Origin: CAYRHJ01 sp964424105
GTDB taxonomy: Bacteria; Planctomycetota; Phycisphaerae; UBA1845
Reading direction: 5' to 3'
NCBI GenBank assembly: GCA_964424105.1
Contig: CAYRHJ010000036.1
Location: 76,569-140,568, forward strand
DNA length: 64,000 nucleotides
Part shown: piece after piece, positions 36,918 to 45,016 of the stretch
Numbering within the stretch: the stretch's first letter is position 1
How the letters are laid out: every line of letters begins with the position of its first letter
Program-made: the position numbers and the translations under genes
The notes under the pieces: model-generated
What the model was told of the DNA's origin: nothing
The model's input: the letters and a program-made list of their open reading frames with translations, nothing else
Database searches by the model: none

Positions 36918-36983
36918 ACTTCAACTTCTTAACTTTCCAACTTTCCAACCTTCCAACTTTCCAACCTTGGAACCCTTGAACCC
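36918..36983 (+). repeat. AACTTTCC octamer repeat, right flank of four-helix gene
   Basis: Consecutive eight-base units AACTTTCC, AACTTTCC, AACCTTCC, AACTTTCC, AACCTTGG and AACCCTTG run up to the ATG of cusA. The tract mirrors the left flank at 36463-36500. It occupies the position where the cusA ribosome-binding site would be; no Shine-Dalgarno is visible there. Confidence 0.8.
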
Positions 36984-39900
36984 ATGATCGCCAAGATCAT
37001 CGAATACTGCTGTCGGAACCGTTTGTTGGTTCTGATTCTTACGTTTTTCATCGTTCTGGGCGGCATCTGGACCATCTACAACATCCGACTCGATGCCATC
37101 CCCGATCTTTCCGACGTTCAGGTCATCGTCTTCACCGAGTATCCCGGCCAGGCGCCGCAGGTCGTCGAAGATCAGGTGACGTATCCGCTGACAACAGCGA
37201 TGCTGGCAGTGCCGTACGCGAAGGTCGTGCGCGGCTACTCCATGTTCGGCTACTCATTCGTCTACATCATCTTCGAGGATGGCACGGATATGTACTGGGC
37301 GCGTTCGCGCGTCCTGGAGTCTCTCAACTATGTATCCAGCAGACTGCCCAAGGGAATAACGCCCCAACTCGGTCCGGATGCGACGGGTGTAGGCTGGGTT
37401 TATGAGTTCTCTCTGCGCAACGGTTATTACTGTCCCGATCACCCCGACGGAATGTATCGTCATTCGAACGAGCCCGGTATCTGGTTTGCCACACTCGAAG
37501 ACGCCCCCGAGCCGATGCGCGAGAAGCTCGAACGCGTTCGCATGTTCGAACACGGGGGCAAGTGTCCGTGGGATGGCAAGACGGACCTCGTCCTGGCCGA
37601 GTACGACCTCTCCGAGCTTCGCAGCTTGCAGGATTGGTACCTACGCTACGAACTCACGGCGGTGGACGGCGTATCCGAGGTCGCCGCCGTGGGCGGTTTC
37701 GTGCGGCAGTATCAGGTTGTCGTCGACCCTGATCGTCTGCTGGCCTACAACATCCCGCTCAATCAGATCAAGATGGCCATCCGGGCCTCCAACAACGACG
37801 TTGGAGGCCGGGTCCTGGAGATGTCAGAAACCGAGTACATGGTTCGTGGCCGCGGGTATCTGGCTGCGCTGACACCGGAACAAATCCAGGATGCTAAGAA
37901 AGCAGGCACTCCGATTTGGCGCGTCCGGTCCGAACAGGGACTTGAAGATCTGCGCAAGATCGTGGTCCGCGCCACCTCGACGGGCACACCGGTCTACCTG
38001 CGCGACATCGCCGACGTTCAACTCGGTCCGGAACTGCGCCGCGGACTGGCCGAGGCCGACGGAAAAGGAGAGGTCGTCGGCGGCATCGTTGTCATGCGCT
38101 TTGGCGAGAATGCCCTGCAGGTCATCCGCAACGTCAAGCAGAAGCTCGACCAGCTCAAGCAAGGCCTGCCGCCTGGTGTGGATATTGTCACCGAATACGA
38201 CCGTTCCGGCCTTATCGAGCGCGCGGTGCTAACACTCACCGATACGTTGATCAAGGAAATGATCGTCGTCGGACTCGTGTGCATCCTGTTCCTGTTGCAC
38301 GCCCGGAGCGAGTTGGTGGCCATATTCGTCCTGCCAACCGGCCTGCTGTGCGCACTGATCGTGATGCATTACTTGGGGTTCAACGCCAACATCATGAGCC
38401 TGGGTGGATTGGCCATTTCCATTGGCGTCATGGTCGATAGTTCCATCGTCATGGTCGAGAACTCACACAAACACCTTGACCGTGAGGAGGACCGCATCCA
38501 CGCGGAACTTGCCGCCGGCGGAACGCCTGTGCCACGGCCGCGGGTCGAACTGATCACCGAGGCCGCGAAAGAAGTGGGCCCGACCCTCTTCTTCTCCCTG
38601 CTGATCATTACCGTCAGCTTCCTGCCCATCTTCGTGCTGGGTGAACAAAGCGGCCGGCTCTTCAAGCCACTGGCGTACACAAAGACGTTCGCCATGGCCG
38701 CTGCGTCAGTCCTGGCCATTACCATCATCCCGGTCCTCATGCTCTCGCTCATCACTGCACGGGTGCTCCCGAAGCAATGGGGGTGGAAATGGAACCTGGC
38801 GATTACGCTGGCTGCGATGTTCGTGCCCGCCGCCATGCTCGCCGTGATACCGTTGGGCGCCTACGAGCCGCACCGGTACTGGTTCATCCTGGCATGGGTC
38901 GTTCTGCTCGGCATGTTGCTGGTGCCTCAGAAGATCTTCCACGAGCGGGTGAATCCGATCAGCAAGGCGCTCCAATGGCTGTACGGCCCTTTCTTTTCCC
39001 TCGCGATGCGACACCGCAAGAAGCTCATTCTGCTTGCGATCATGTTCGCCATTAGTGGTCTTTTCCCTCTCCTGGGAACGCGAAACGTCCCGTGGATCGG
39101 CCATCCATTGGCGAGAGCCTTCCCGCAACTCGTATCTGTGTTTCCAGGTCTTGGACGCGAGTTCATGCCCCCCTTGGACGAGGGCGACCTGCTCTACATG
39201 CCCACCACCGATCCGGCCATCAGTATCACCAAGGCTCGCGAGCTCCTACAGCAAACCGACGCGCTCATCGCCAGCTTTCCGGAAGTGCACCACGTGTTCG
39301 GCAAGATCGGCCGTGCCGAGACCGCCACGGATCCGGCGCCGCTTTCGATGATCGAGACGACGATCATGCTTGAACCCGACCGCGAAAAGTGGCGCAAGCG
39401 ACACGTCCAGCGATTCTATGACTCTTGGCCGGCGTGGCTGGCGGATTGGACTGGGATGCGTTGGCTCTTTCCCGACCTGCGACCCATCACGATCGACGAG
39501 CTTTCCTACGGCTACGAAGACCGTGGCCAACACATCCCCGGCTTGAATGAGGTCGTCAGTTTTCCGGGCGTGACCAACGCCTGGACCATGCCGATCAAGA
39601 CTCGCATCGACATGCTGTCCACCGGCATCAAGACACCGGTGGGCATCAAGATCATGGGCGAGGATCTGGACGTACTCGCCGATCTCGCCGAGCGCATCGC
39701 CGCGGAAGTCCGGACGCTGCCCGGCACCCTGAGTGCCTATCCGGAAAAGACCGTCGGCGGCCTGTACGTCGACTTCAACATCGATCGTGATGAGGTCGCG
39801 CGCTACGGGCTGCGCATCGAGGATGTCAACGATGTCATTCTGTCGGCACTAGGCGGCATGAACGTTACCTGGACTGTCGAGGGATTGGAGCGATATCCCG

Positions 39901-40781
39901 TCAATCTCCGCTATAAGCGTGAATTGCGCGACAACCTCGCGGCACTGAAACGAACCCTCGTTTCTACTCCATCAGGTGCACAGGTGCCCCTCGTTCAAGT
40001 CGCTGACATACGAATCGTCAAGGGTCCTCCGATGGTCAAGAGTGAGAACTCGCGCAAGACTGCCTGGATCTATGTAGACTTGACCACCTCCGACATTGTC
40101 GGCTGGATCAACCGCGCCAAGCCACGGGTTTTTGAGACCGTTGAACTGCCGCCCGGCTACAACATCGTCTGGTCGGGCCAGTACGAGTACATCCAGTCGG
40201 CCAACCGCCGGCTCATGGTGGCGGTCCCCGCGGCTCTGGTGGCGATCATCTTTCTCCTGTATGTCGGCACGCGCTCATGGTTCCGCACCGTGCTTACGTT
40301 GCTTACGTTCACCTACACGCTCAGCGGCGCGTTCTGGTTCCTTTACATGCTGGACTATGACATGTCTCTGGCCGTGGTCGTGGGCTTGATCGCACTGGCC
40401 GGCCTGGATGCCGAGACCAACCTGGTCATGCTCCTCTACCTGGACAACACCTACGATGCCTATAAGTCGCAAGGACGCATGCGCCACTTCGGCGATTTGT
40501 GGGATGCGATTCACGAAGGGGCTGTCATGCGCATTCGACCCAAGACCATGACTGTGGCCACGACGTTCCTGGGTTTGGTGCCACTGATGTGGGCAGACGG
40601 AACCGGTGCGGATACCATGCGCCGCCTGGCGGCCCCGATGATCGGCGGGCTGGCCACGAGTTTCTTCGGCGAGTTGCTGGTGTTTCCGGCGATCTACTTT
40701 GTCTACAAGCGGTTCTCGGAATTGCACTGGGAGGGAAAGGCATTTTGGCCGACCCATCAGTCGCCCGCGAATCCCACATGA
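36984..40781 (+). CDS. cusA: CusA/CzcA-family heavy-metal RND pump
   Basis: Trimeric proton-driven efflux pump of the inner membrane that passes metal through CusB and CusC. Seen: the HME-RND N-terminus RLDAIPDLSDVQVIVFTEYPGQAPQ, GPDATGVGWVYEFSL, SLGGLAISIGVMVDSSIVMVEN, REFMPPLDEGDLLYMP, and VVVGLIALAGLDAETNLVMLLYLD. 1265 residues against ~1040 for E. coli CusA. The excess includes a ~58-residue insertion (~147-205) in the first porter region holding CPDHPDGMYRH and HGGKCPWDGKT, which resembles a metal-binding module. It also includes an extra hydrophobic hairpin around 620-660 (ITLAAMFVPAAMLAV ... FILAWVVLLGMLLVPQ). Confidence 0.95.
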   Translation: MIAKIIEYCCRNRLLVLILTFFIVLGGIWTIYNIRLDAIPDLSDVQVIVFTEYPGQAPQVVEDQVTYPLTTAMLAVPYAKVVRGYSMFGYSFVYIIFEDGTDMYWARSRVLESLNYVSSRLPKGITPQLGPDATGVGWVYEFSLRNGYYCPDHPDGMYRHSNEPGIWFATLEDAPEPMREKLERVRMFEHGGKCPWDGKTDLVLAEYDLSELRSLQDWYLRYELTAVDGVSEVAAVGGFVRQYQVVVDPDRLLAYNIPLNQIKMAIRASNNDVGGRVLEMSETEYMVRGRGYLAALTPEQIQDAKKAGTPIWRVRSEQGLEDLRKIVVRATSTGTPVYLRDIADVQLGPELRRGLAEADGKGEVVGGIVVMRFGENALQVIRNVKQKLDQLKQGLPPGVDIVTEYDRSGLIERAVLTLTDTLIKEMIVVGLVCILFLLHARSELVAIFVLPTGLLCALIVMHYLGFNANIMSLGGLAISIGVMVDSSIVMVENSHKHLDREEDRIHAELAAGGTPVPRPRVELITEAAKEVGPTLFFSLLIITVSFLPIFVLGEQSGRLFKPLAYTKTFAMAAASVLAITIIPVLMLSLITARVLPKQWGWKWNLAITLAAMFVPAAMLAVIPLGAYEPHRYWFILAWVVLLGMLLVPQKIFHERVNPISKALQWLYGPFFSLAMRHRKKLILLAIMFAISGLFPLLGTRNVPWIGHPLARAFPQLVSVFPGLGREFMPPLDEGDLLYMPTTDPAISITKARELLQQTDALIASFPEVHHVFGKIGRAETATDPAPLSMIETTIMLEPDREKWRKRHVQRFYDSWPAWLADWTGMRWLFPDLRPITIDELSYGYEDRGQHIPGLNEVVSFPGVTNAWTMPIKTRIDMLSTGIKTPVGIKIMGEDLDVLADLAERIAAEVRTLPGTLSAYPEKTVGGLYVDFNIDRDEVARYGLRIEDVNDVILSALGGMNVTWTVEGLERYPVNLRYKRELRDNLAALKRTLVSTPSGAQVPLVQVADIRIVKGPPMVKSENSRKTAWIYVDLTTSDIVGWINRAKPRVFETVELPPGYNIVWSGQYEYIQSANRRLMVAVPAALVAIIFLLYVGTRSWFRTVLTLLTFTYTLSGAFWFLYMLDYDMSLAVVVGLIALAGLDAETNLVMLLYLDNTYDAYKSQGRMRHFGDLWDAIHEGAVMRIRPKTMTVATTFLGLVPLMWADGTGADTMRRLAAPMIGGLATSFFGELLVFPAIYFVYKRFSELHWEGKAFWPTHQSPANPT

Positions 40782-40796
40782 TTGAAAGGCTGCAAC

Positions 40797-40970
40797 ATGA
40801 GAAACAAGCGTCGGTTCCTCGTACTCGTGTGCATGCTTCTGGTCTTTCAGGCGGGGTGTCTTACGCCCTCGGATGTGCAAAGTATCGCCCAGGGCCAGTT
40901 CATCTCGTTTGTCAACGCACTGATCAATACGGTTACGTCTGACGCCATTCGTGGCGCGCTCGGCGGTTGA
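40797..40970 (+). CDS. Small putative lipoprotein
   Basis: 57 residues: basic start MRNKRRF, hydrophobic LVLVCMLLVFQ and lipobox AGC, then LTPSDVQSIAQGQFISFVNA and a short polar/hydrophobic tail. AAAGG precedes the ATG. It begins 15 nt after cusA and probably ends the metal operon. No family recognised; a small envelope lipoprotein in a metal operon could assist the pump, but that is a guess. Confidence 0.6.
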   Translation: MRNKRRFLVLVCMLLVFQAGCLTPSDVQSIAQGQFISFVNALINTVTSDAIRGALGG

Positions 40971-41306
40971 ACAACAACGCGTGACCGTTCGCGAAGGCTG
41001 TCGAACACTACAACCAGTCGCAGTTCGGATTACTCGCGGCGTTTGAGGATTCAACCGGGGTTGAAGGAATTTCGTCCTATTCGGGATAGAGGAATGCACA
41101 ATGGAGGAGTCGGGATGTATGCCCCCCCGCCCGCCTAAAAGGGGTTCATTCCATCGGGGCAGGCCCACGACCGCTTGGGGGCGGGGGTGATTCTGGCCCC
41201 CGCCGAGGGCGCAGAAACACGCTTGCCGACCGATTCCCGCAGGCTCGTTCGGCCCGGCATCGGGTACTCATCGGGTAACCATGAAAGGCCCCTTGTGTCC
41301 CGATGG
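40971..41306. other. Non-coding stretch with a GC hairpin
   Basis: No gene recognised. A hairpin GGCGGGGG (41180-41187) / CCCCCGCC (41197-41204) could end the metal operon, but no T-tract follows. The pair of words ATCGGGTAC and ATCGGGTAA at 41261-41279 recalls the CGGGTAC pairs in the long direct repeats. Confidence 0.4.
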
Positions 41307-41468
41307 CTACCTTCTCGGTTCGTACCTCATCGCCACCGCCCCCGAGCGAAATTCCAGCCGGCTCACGAGCTTCAAGTCGAGATGCTTCGATAAGCCCGCG
41401 AACAACGTCGGCCCGTGGCCCGCGAGCCTGGGGTGCACGACGAACTCGTACTCATCGATCAATCCCAG
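41307..41468 (-). pseudogene. Dihydrofolate-reductase-family (RibD C-terminal) fragment
   Basis: The last ~54 residues of a DHFR/RibD-C-like protein: LGLIDEYEFVVHPRLAGHGP, TLFAGLSKHLDLKLVSRLEF and a normal end AMRYEPRR. Upstream on the same strand the homology stops, so the N-terminal two thirds are missing. A scar in the region right of the metal module. Confidence 0.65.
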
Positions 41469-41881
41469 CTGACGTGATCCTCCGCAGCGCTTGCTGGGTA
41501 TCGCGATAGGCCATGCGCACACCTTCAAATTATTTGAAGGTTTACGCCCCGGCTGGCTGTCAACACGGGGGCGAACCGGGCACCGTGATTATCGCTCCAA
41601 CCGAGTACCCGCTCTGGTTGCAAAGCACCGCTGCGCCCTGTGGCGCCGGAATCACGCGATCAACGCCCTCGCGGCCTGTTTCCCATCACACCGGCAAACG
41701 CAGGGGTTCGTTCAGGGCAGCCGTTTCACGACCACTACCGTAGCGTGGACGCCTTCGCCTTCCACGAGGAATACGCGAAGTTCGACAGCGGCTTGGACGA
41801 CCGCTTGATCGGGAAAGATTTGGGGTCTGGCGACCCCGTTTTATCGGGTACTAATCTAATCGGGTACTCGATTTTGCGTGT
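41469..41881. other. Unassigned scar sequence
   Basis: No convincing gene. It contains a further pair of CGGGTAC words (about 41840-41872, TTATCGGGTACTAATCTAAT then CGGGTACTC), as in both copies of the long direct repeat. Short open frames here lack a start signal and recognisable homology. Confidence 0.35.
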
Positions 41882-41910
41882 CGTAAGTCATTGTAAAACA
41901 ATAACTTACG
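41882..41910. repeat. Inverted repeat CGTAAGTCATTGT / ACAATAACTTACG
   Basis: Two 13-bp arms around AAA, one mismatch. It is A/T-rich, unlike its surroundings, and lies 33 bp before copy B of the long direct repeat. It could be an end or recombinase-binding site of the element that left these repeats. Confidence 0.65.
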
Positions 41911-41943
41911 AATGGAGGCGGGGAGAATCGAATGTCCATTCCA

Positions 41944-42084
41944 ACCCGCCAAGAATCTGCGTTTTTGAGCCAGAATCGCGGATTTTGCGAGATTAAAGCG
42001 GGTTTTGAATGACCACTTCTGCCCCATTGAGACTCTTCGGAACCATCGAAAACCGGTCTTATCGGGTACTGTTCGGGTACTCTT
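41944..42084 (+). repeat. Long direct repeat, copy B (pair with 26931-27070)
   Basis: Aligns along its length with copy A in the same orientation, with scattered substitutions and few indels. It contains the paired words ATCGGGTACTGTTCGGGTAC. It closes the ~15-kb metal-efflux module on the right and is followed by a gene remnant, as is copy A. Confidence 0.8.
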
Positions 42085-42338
42085 CTCAATTGCCTAGCTA
42101 CTTTGCTGGGCACAACGGGGGAGTGCTACGCTTAGTTGAATTCTAAGACGAACGGCTTAATGATGGTTGTTCAAGGTCCATCAAGCAAGGAGCCGTGCGA
42201 TGTGACAGAGTATCGTTCGGATCGGATCGAGGGGCAAGGGACGAAGTAGAGCGGGTGAGCCGAGCCGCCAGATGGATGCGGAGTTGCTGGGATTGAACAG
42301 CCGAGTGGCGATGATCCAGGCCTTGGTACCGCTGGCGC

Positions 42339-42777
42339 ATGTGGGCCCGGAGCGGCTTCTACCAGTCCGGCGGTGCGTTCGGCTTTCGTGACCAGCTCCA
42401 GGATGTCATGGCCCTTGTACATGCTGAACCAAGCGTGGTCCGTGCGCATCTGCTTCACTGTGCAGCACACCAATTCCGCGAGGGAGATGTGCAACACTGG
42501 TGGCAGCGCCGGCTGGATGTACCGTCTCTTGATCGAATCGCTCTTAGGTTTGCGGTTGGAAGTGGACCATCTTCGTCTAGAGCCTGTCCTGCCGGGCGCA
42601 TGGAAATCACTCAAGATCCACTACTGTTACCGGGAGACGCTTTACCGTATCAGGTTGCGCAACAGCGGAGGCAAGACTGTAACACGCGTCGTCTTCGATG
42701 GCGTCGATCGCCCCGAAAGGACGATCCCGCTTCTCGGTGATCGGCAAGAGCATGATGTGGAAGTCGACATCGGCTGA
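42339..42777 (+). pseudogene. Second cyclic-glucan-synthase copy, C-terminal remnant
   Basis: Two pieces of a GH94 domain are fused with a frame change. The first reads WARSGFYQSGGAFGFRDQLQ then DVMALVHAEPS ... FREGDVQHWW; the second reads GSAGWMYRLLIESLLGLRLE then VDHLRLEPVLPGAWKSLKI, ending DRQEHDVEVDIG. Both match the intact protein at 8.3-17.1 kb (FYQSGGAFGFRDQLQDVMAL; SAGWMYRLIIEALLGLRLEV; DRQEHHAEVDIG), where ~380 residues lie between them. An internal deletion joined them out of frame, and everything upstream is lost. Confidence 0.85.
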
Positions 42778-42865
42778 CACGGCCAGGAAAGTTAACAGTC
42801 AATCACCTGTTTGCGACTGGACGTGGTCGCTGCGCGAATCCTCACGGCAATCCACAGACCGATCC

Positions 42866-43600
42866 TCACGCCCGAAAGGACGCAGGCAGATGCGACGCGG
42901 CCTCACGATCGACGAGCCATCGAACCTCACTCGCGGCTGGCTGAACGAGCTGCGCCAGCAGGCGGTCCGGATCTCGCGGTCCGAAGAGAACTTCGTGCAG
43001 AATGTCCGACTTTTCCGCCCCGGACACGAGAAAGGCAACCACCTCCGCTGCGTTGAGCACGGGCACCGTCAGCGTTACGCGCCACAGGTCCTGCTCGGCC
43101 ACGTAAACTTCGGACACATGTCGCGCCCGCTCGTGAATTACAGGCGTCCCCGGGAACAGCGAGGCCGTGTGTCCATCCATACCCAACCCAAGAAGTATCA
43201 AATCGAACCGAGCGAGCTCGCTGCCGAAATATTGAGTTAGCACTGCTTCATAATCCCTCGCCGCATCCGCAGGGCTTATCTCGCCGTGAATGCGATGCAC
43301 CTGGCCGGTCGGAATCGGCACGTGATCCAGTAGCGCCTCGCGGGTCATGTGAAAGTTGCTCCGTACGTCGTCCGGTCGTACGCAACGCTCGTCGGTCCAG
43401 AAGATGTGGACGCGTCTCCACTCGACTTGGGAACAATAGGGCTCCGCGGCAAGCAACTGATAGGCCCGCTTCGGCGTATGGCCGCCGGCCAGCGCGACAC
43501 TGAACCGCTCGCGCGCAGACACCGCCCGGTGTGCTTGATCCACGAACAACTCGGCGGCACCGCGCATCAACGCATCAGCATCGAGAAACGTCTGAATCAC
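42866..43600 (-). CDS. pgl: 6-phosphogluconolactonase
   Basis: Hydrolyses 6-phosphogluconolactone in the oxidative pentose-phosphate pathway. Motifs of the DevB/Pgl family: FSVALAGGHTPKRAYQLLA, VHIFWTDERCVRPDD, SNFHMTREALLDHVPIP, and LILLGLGMDGHTASLFPG. 244 residues, full length. It starts with GTG overlapping the TGA of the upstream gnd'-'zwf gene (GTGA), so it is translationally coupled, as expected for a zwf/gnd/pgl operon. C-terminal residues beyond EVRWLVDREA are short and normal. Confidence 0.93.
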   Translation of the reverse strand: MIQTFLDADALMRGAAELFVDQAHRAVSARERFSVALAGGHTPKRAYQLLAAEPYCSQVEWRRVHIFWTDERCVRPDDVRSNFHMTREALLDHVPIPTGQVHRIHGEISPADAARDYEAVLTQYFGSELARFDLILLGLGMDGHTASLFPGTPVIHERARHVSEVYVAEQDLWRVTLTVPVLNAAEVVAFLVSGAEKSDILHEVLFGPRDPDRLLAQLVQPAASEVRWLVDREAASHLPASFRA

Positions 43601-44916
43601 GTCGTGCGTTTCCCTCCTTCAATGTCATGAAGTTCGGGAACCCACCACTTCCGGCCGTCTCGCGCCAGCAACATCACGGCCGAGTCCGGTCCCCAGGACC
43701 CAGCGGCATAGTTCGGAAAATCTGTCGGCGGATCGTCCTCCCACGCGGTGAGAATGGGCATCAATGCGGTCCACGCCGCCTCCACATGGTCCGCGCGCAT
43801 AAACTGCGTCGCATCGCCGAGGATCACATCCAACAGCAGCGTCTCGTACGCCTCGGGCTCAGGGATTCGAAACGCCTCTTTGTAGAGAAAGTCCATCGCG
43901 ACCGATTGCAAGCGCATCGGCGAGCCGGGTTGCTTGGCCTGAATCTTGACGTCGATCCCCTCATCCGGCTGAATCCGCAAGACGATGCGATTGGGCTGAA
44001 TGTCTGGAACCGTATCGGGAGGGAACGCCAGATGCGGAACCGGACGAAACTGAATCACGACCTCCGACACCCGCGCGGGCATCCGCTTGCCCGATCGCAG
44101 GTAGAACGGTACGCCGTGCCAGCGCCAGTTGTCTATCTGGAGCCGCACCGCCGCGAAGGTTTCAACGTTCGATTCGGGGCTGACTCTCTTTTCAGCTCGA
44201 TACGCGAGCACCTGATTGCCACGGACCGAGCCGGAATCATATTGTCCGCGAACCGCGTTTAGGTCTACCTGCTCCTCGTTCGACAGGCCCATGCCGCGCT
44301 TCATCAAATCGTACGTCTCGGAGATCAGTTGCATCAGGGCGTATTCGATTCCATTGTGCACCATCTTCACGTAGTGTCCGGCTGACCCTGGTCCGAGATA
44401 CGCCACGCACGGCTCACCGCCGACCTTGGCCGCGATCGCCTCCAGGATGGGCCGCACCCGTTCGTATGCATCCTTCGGCCCGCCGGGCATCATGCTTGGT
44501 CCATGCCGCGCGCCTGACTCGCCGCCGGAGACGCCCATGCCGAAAAAGTGAATGCTCTTGCCCGCAAGCGCCTTGTAACGCTGATCGGTTTCCGTGAAGT
44601 GCGAGTTCCCCGCGTCGACTAGTAGGTCGCCTGACGACAGGAGCGGCACCAGTTCGCGGATCACCGCATCGACCGGCGCCCCAGCCGGCAAGAGCAGCAT
44701 GATCACTCGAGGCTTGCGAAGCATGGTGACAAATGCCATCGGGTCCGTCGTCGCATCAGCGCTTTGGCCCTTCGCCTCGTCCACGAACGCCTTGACCTTT
44801 GCCGCGTCGGTGTCCAGCCCGACCGCCGAGTAGCCGCGGTCCAGCATGTTCAGCAGCACGTTTCGCCCCATGATGCCGAGACCGACCATGCCCACATCGT
44901 AGTCCTGCGTCTCCAT
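43597..44916 (-). CDS. Chimera: N-terminal gnd half fused to C-terminal zwf half
   Basis: 439 residues. Residues 1-~213 are 6-phosphogluconate dehydrogenase: NAD(P) loop VGLGIMGRNV, DAGNSHFTETDQRY, FGMGVSGGESGARHGPS and the catalytic segment HYVKMVHNGIEYALMQ (Lys184, Asn188). From ~217 on it is the C-terminal part of glucose-6-phosphate dehydrogenase: NAVRGQYDSGSVRG, RLQIDNWRWHGVPFYLRSGK, DAYETLLLDVILGDATQFMR-like EAYETLLLDVILGDATQFMR and SWGPDSA. Missing are the C-terminal helical domain of Gnd and the whole N-terminal NADP domain and catalytic His region of Zwf. The join is in frame near 44271. Start is the ATG at 44916 after GAGGGA. Activity of either half is doubtful. Confidence 0.9.
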   Translation of the reverse strand: METQDYDVGMVGLGIMGRNVLLNMLDRGYSAVGLDTDAAKVKAFVDEAKGQSADATTDPMAFVTMLRKPRVIMLLLPAGAPVDAVIRELVPLLSSGDLLVDAGNSHFTETDQRYKALAGKSIHFFGMGVSGGESGARHGPSMMPGGPKDAYERVRPILEAIAAKVGGEPCVAYLGPGSAGHYVKMVHNGIEYALMQLISETYDLMKRGMGLSNEEQVDLNAVRGQYDSGSVRGNQVLAYRAEKRVSPESNVETFAAVRLQIDNWRWHGVPFYLRSGKRMPARVSEVVIQFRPVPHLAFPPDTVPDIQPNRIVLRIQPDEGIDVKIQAKQPGSPMRLQSVAMDFLYKEAFRIPEPEAYETLLLDVILGDATQFMRADHVEAAWTALMPILTAWEDDPPTDFPNYAAGSWGPDSAVMLLARDGRKWWVPELHDIEGGKRTT

Positions 44917-45016
44917 TGCAATCCCTCGCCATCCGCCTTCAAGCATCAAACCCAATCGCCCGATCCCCGTCGTCCGGTTATCATACCACGACGATTGCAC
45001 CCGTCGTGCGGTCAAA

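Noticed and set aside
41180..41204. Intrinsic terminator of the metal operon
   Set aside because: The hairpin is strong but has no T-tract and lies over 200 nt after the last gene; noted only as a hairpin.
41913..41933. Resemblance to a tRNA or tmRNA 3' end (TGGAGGCGGGGAGAATCGAA)
   Set aside because: Only about 20 bases fit; the T-stem does not pair and no other tRNA parts are nearby.
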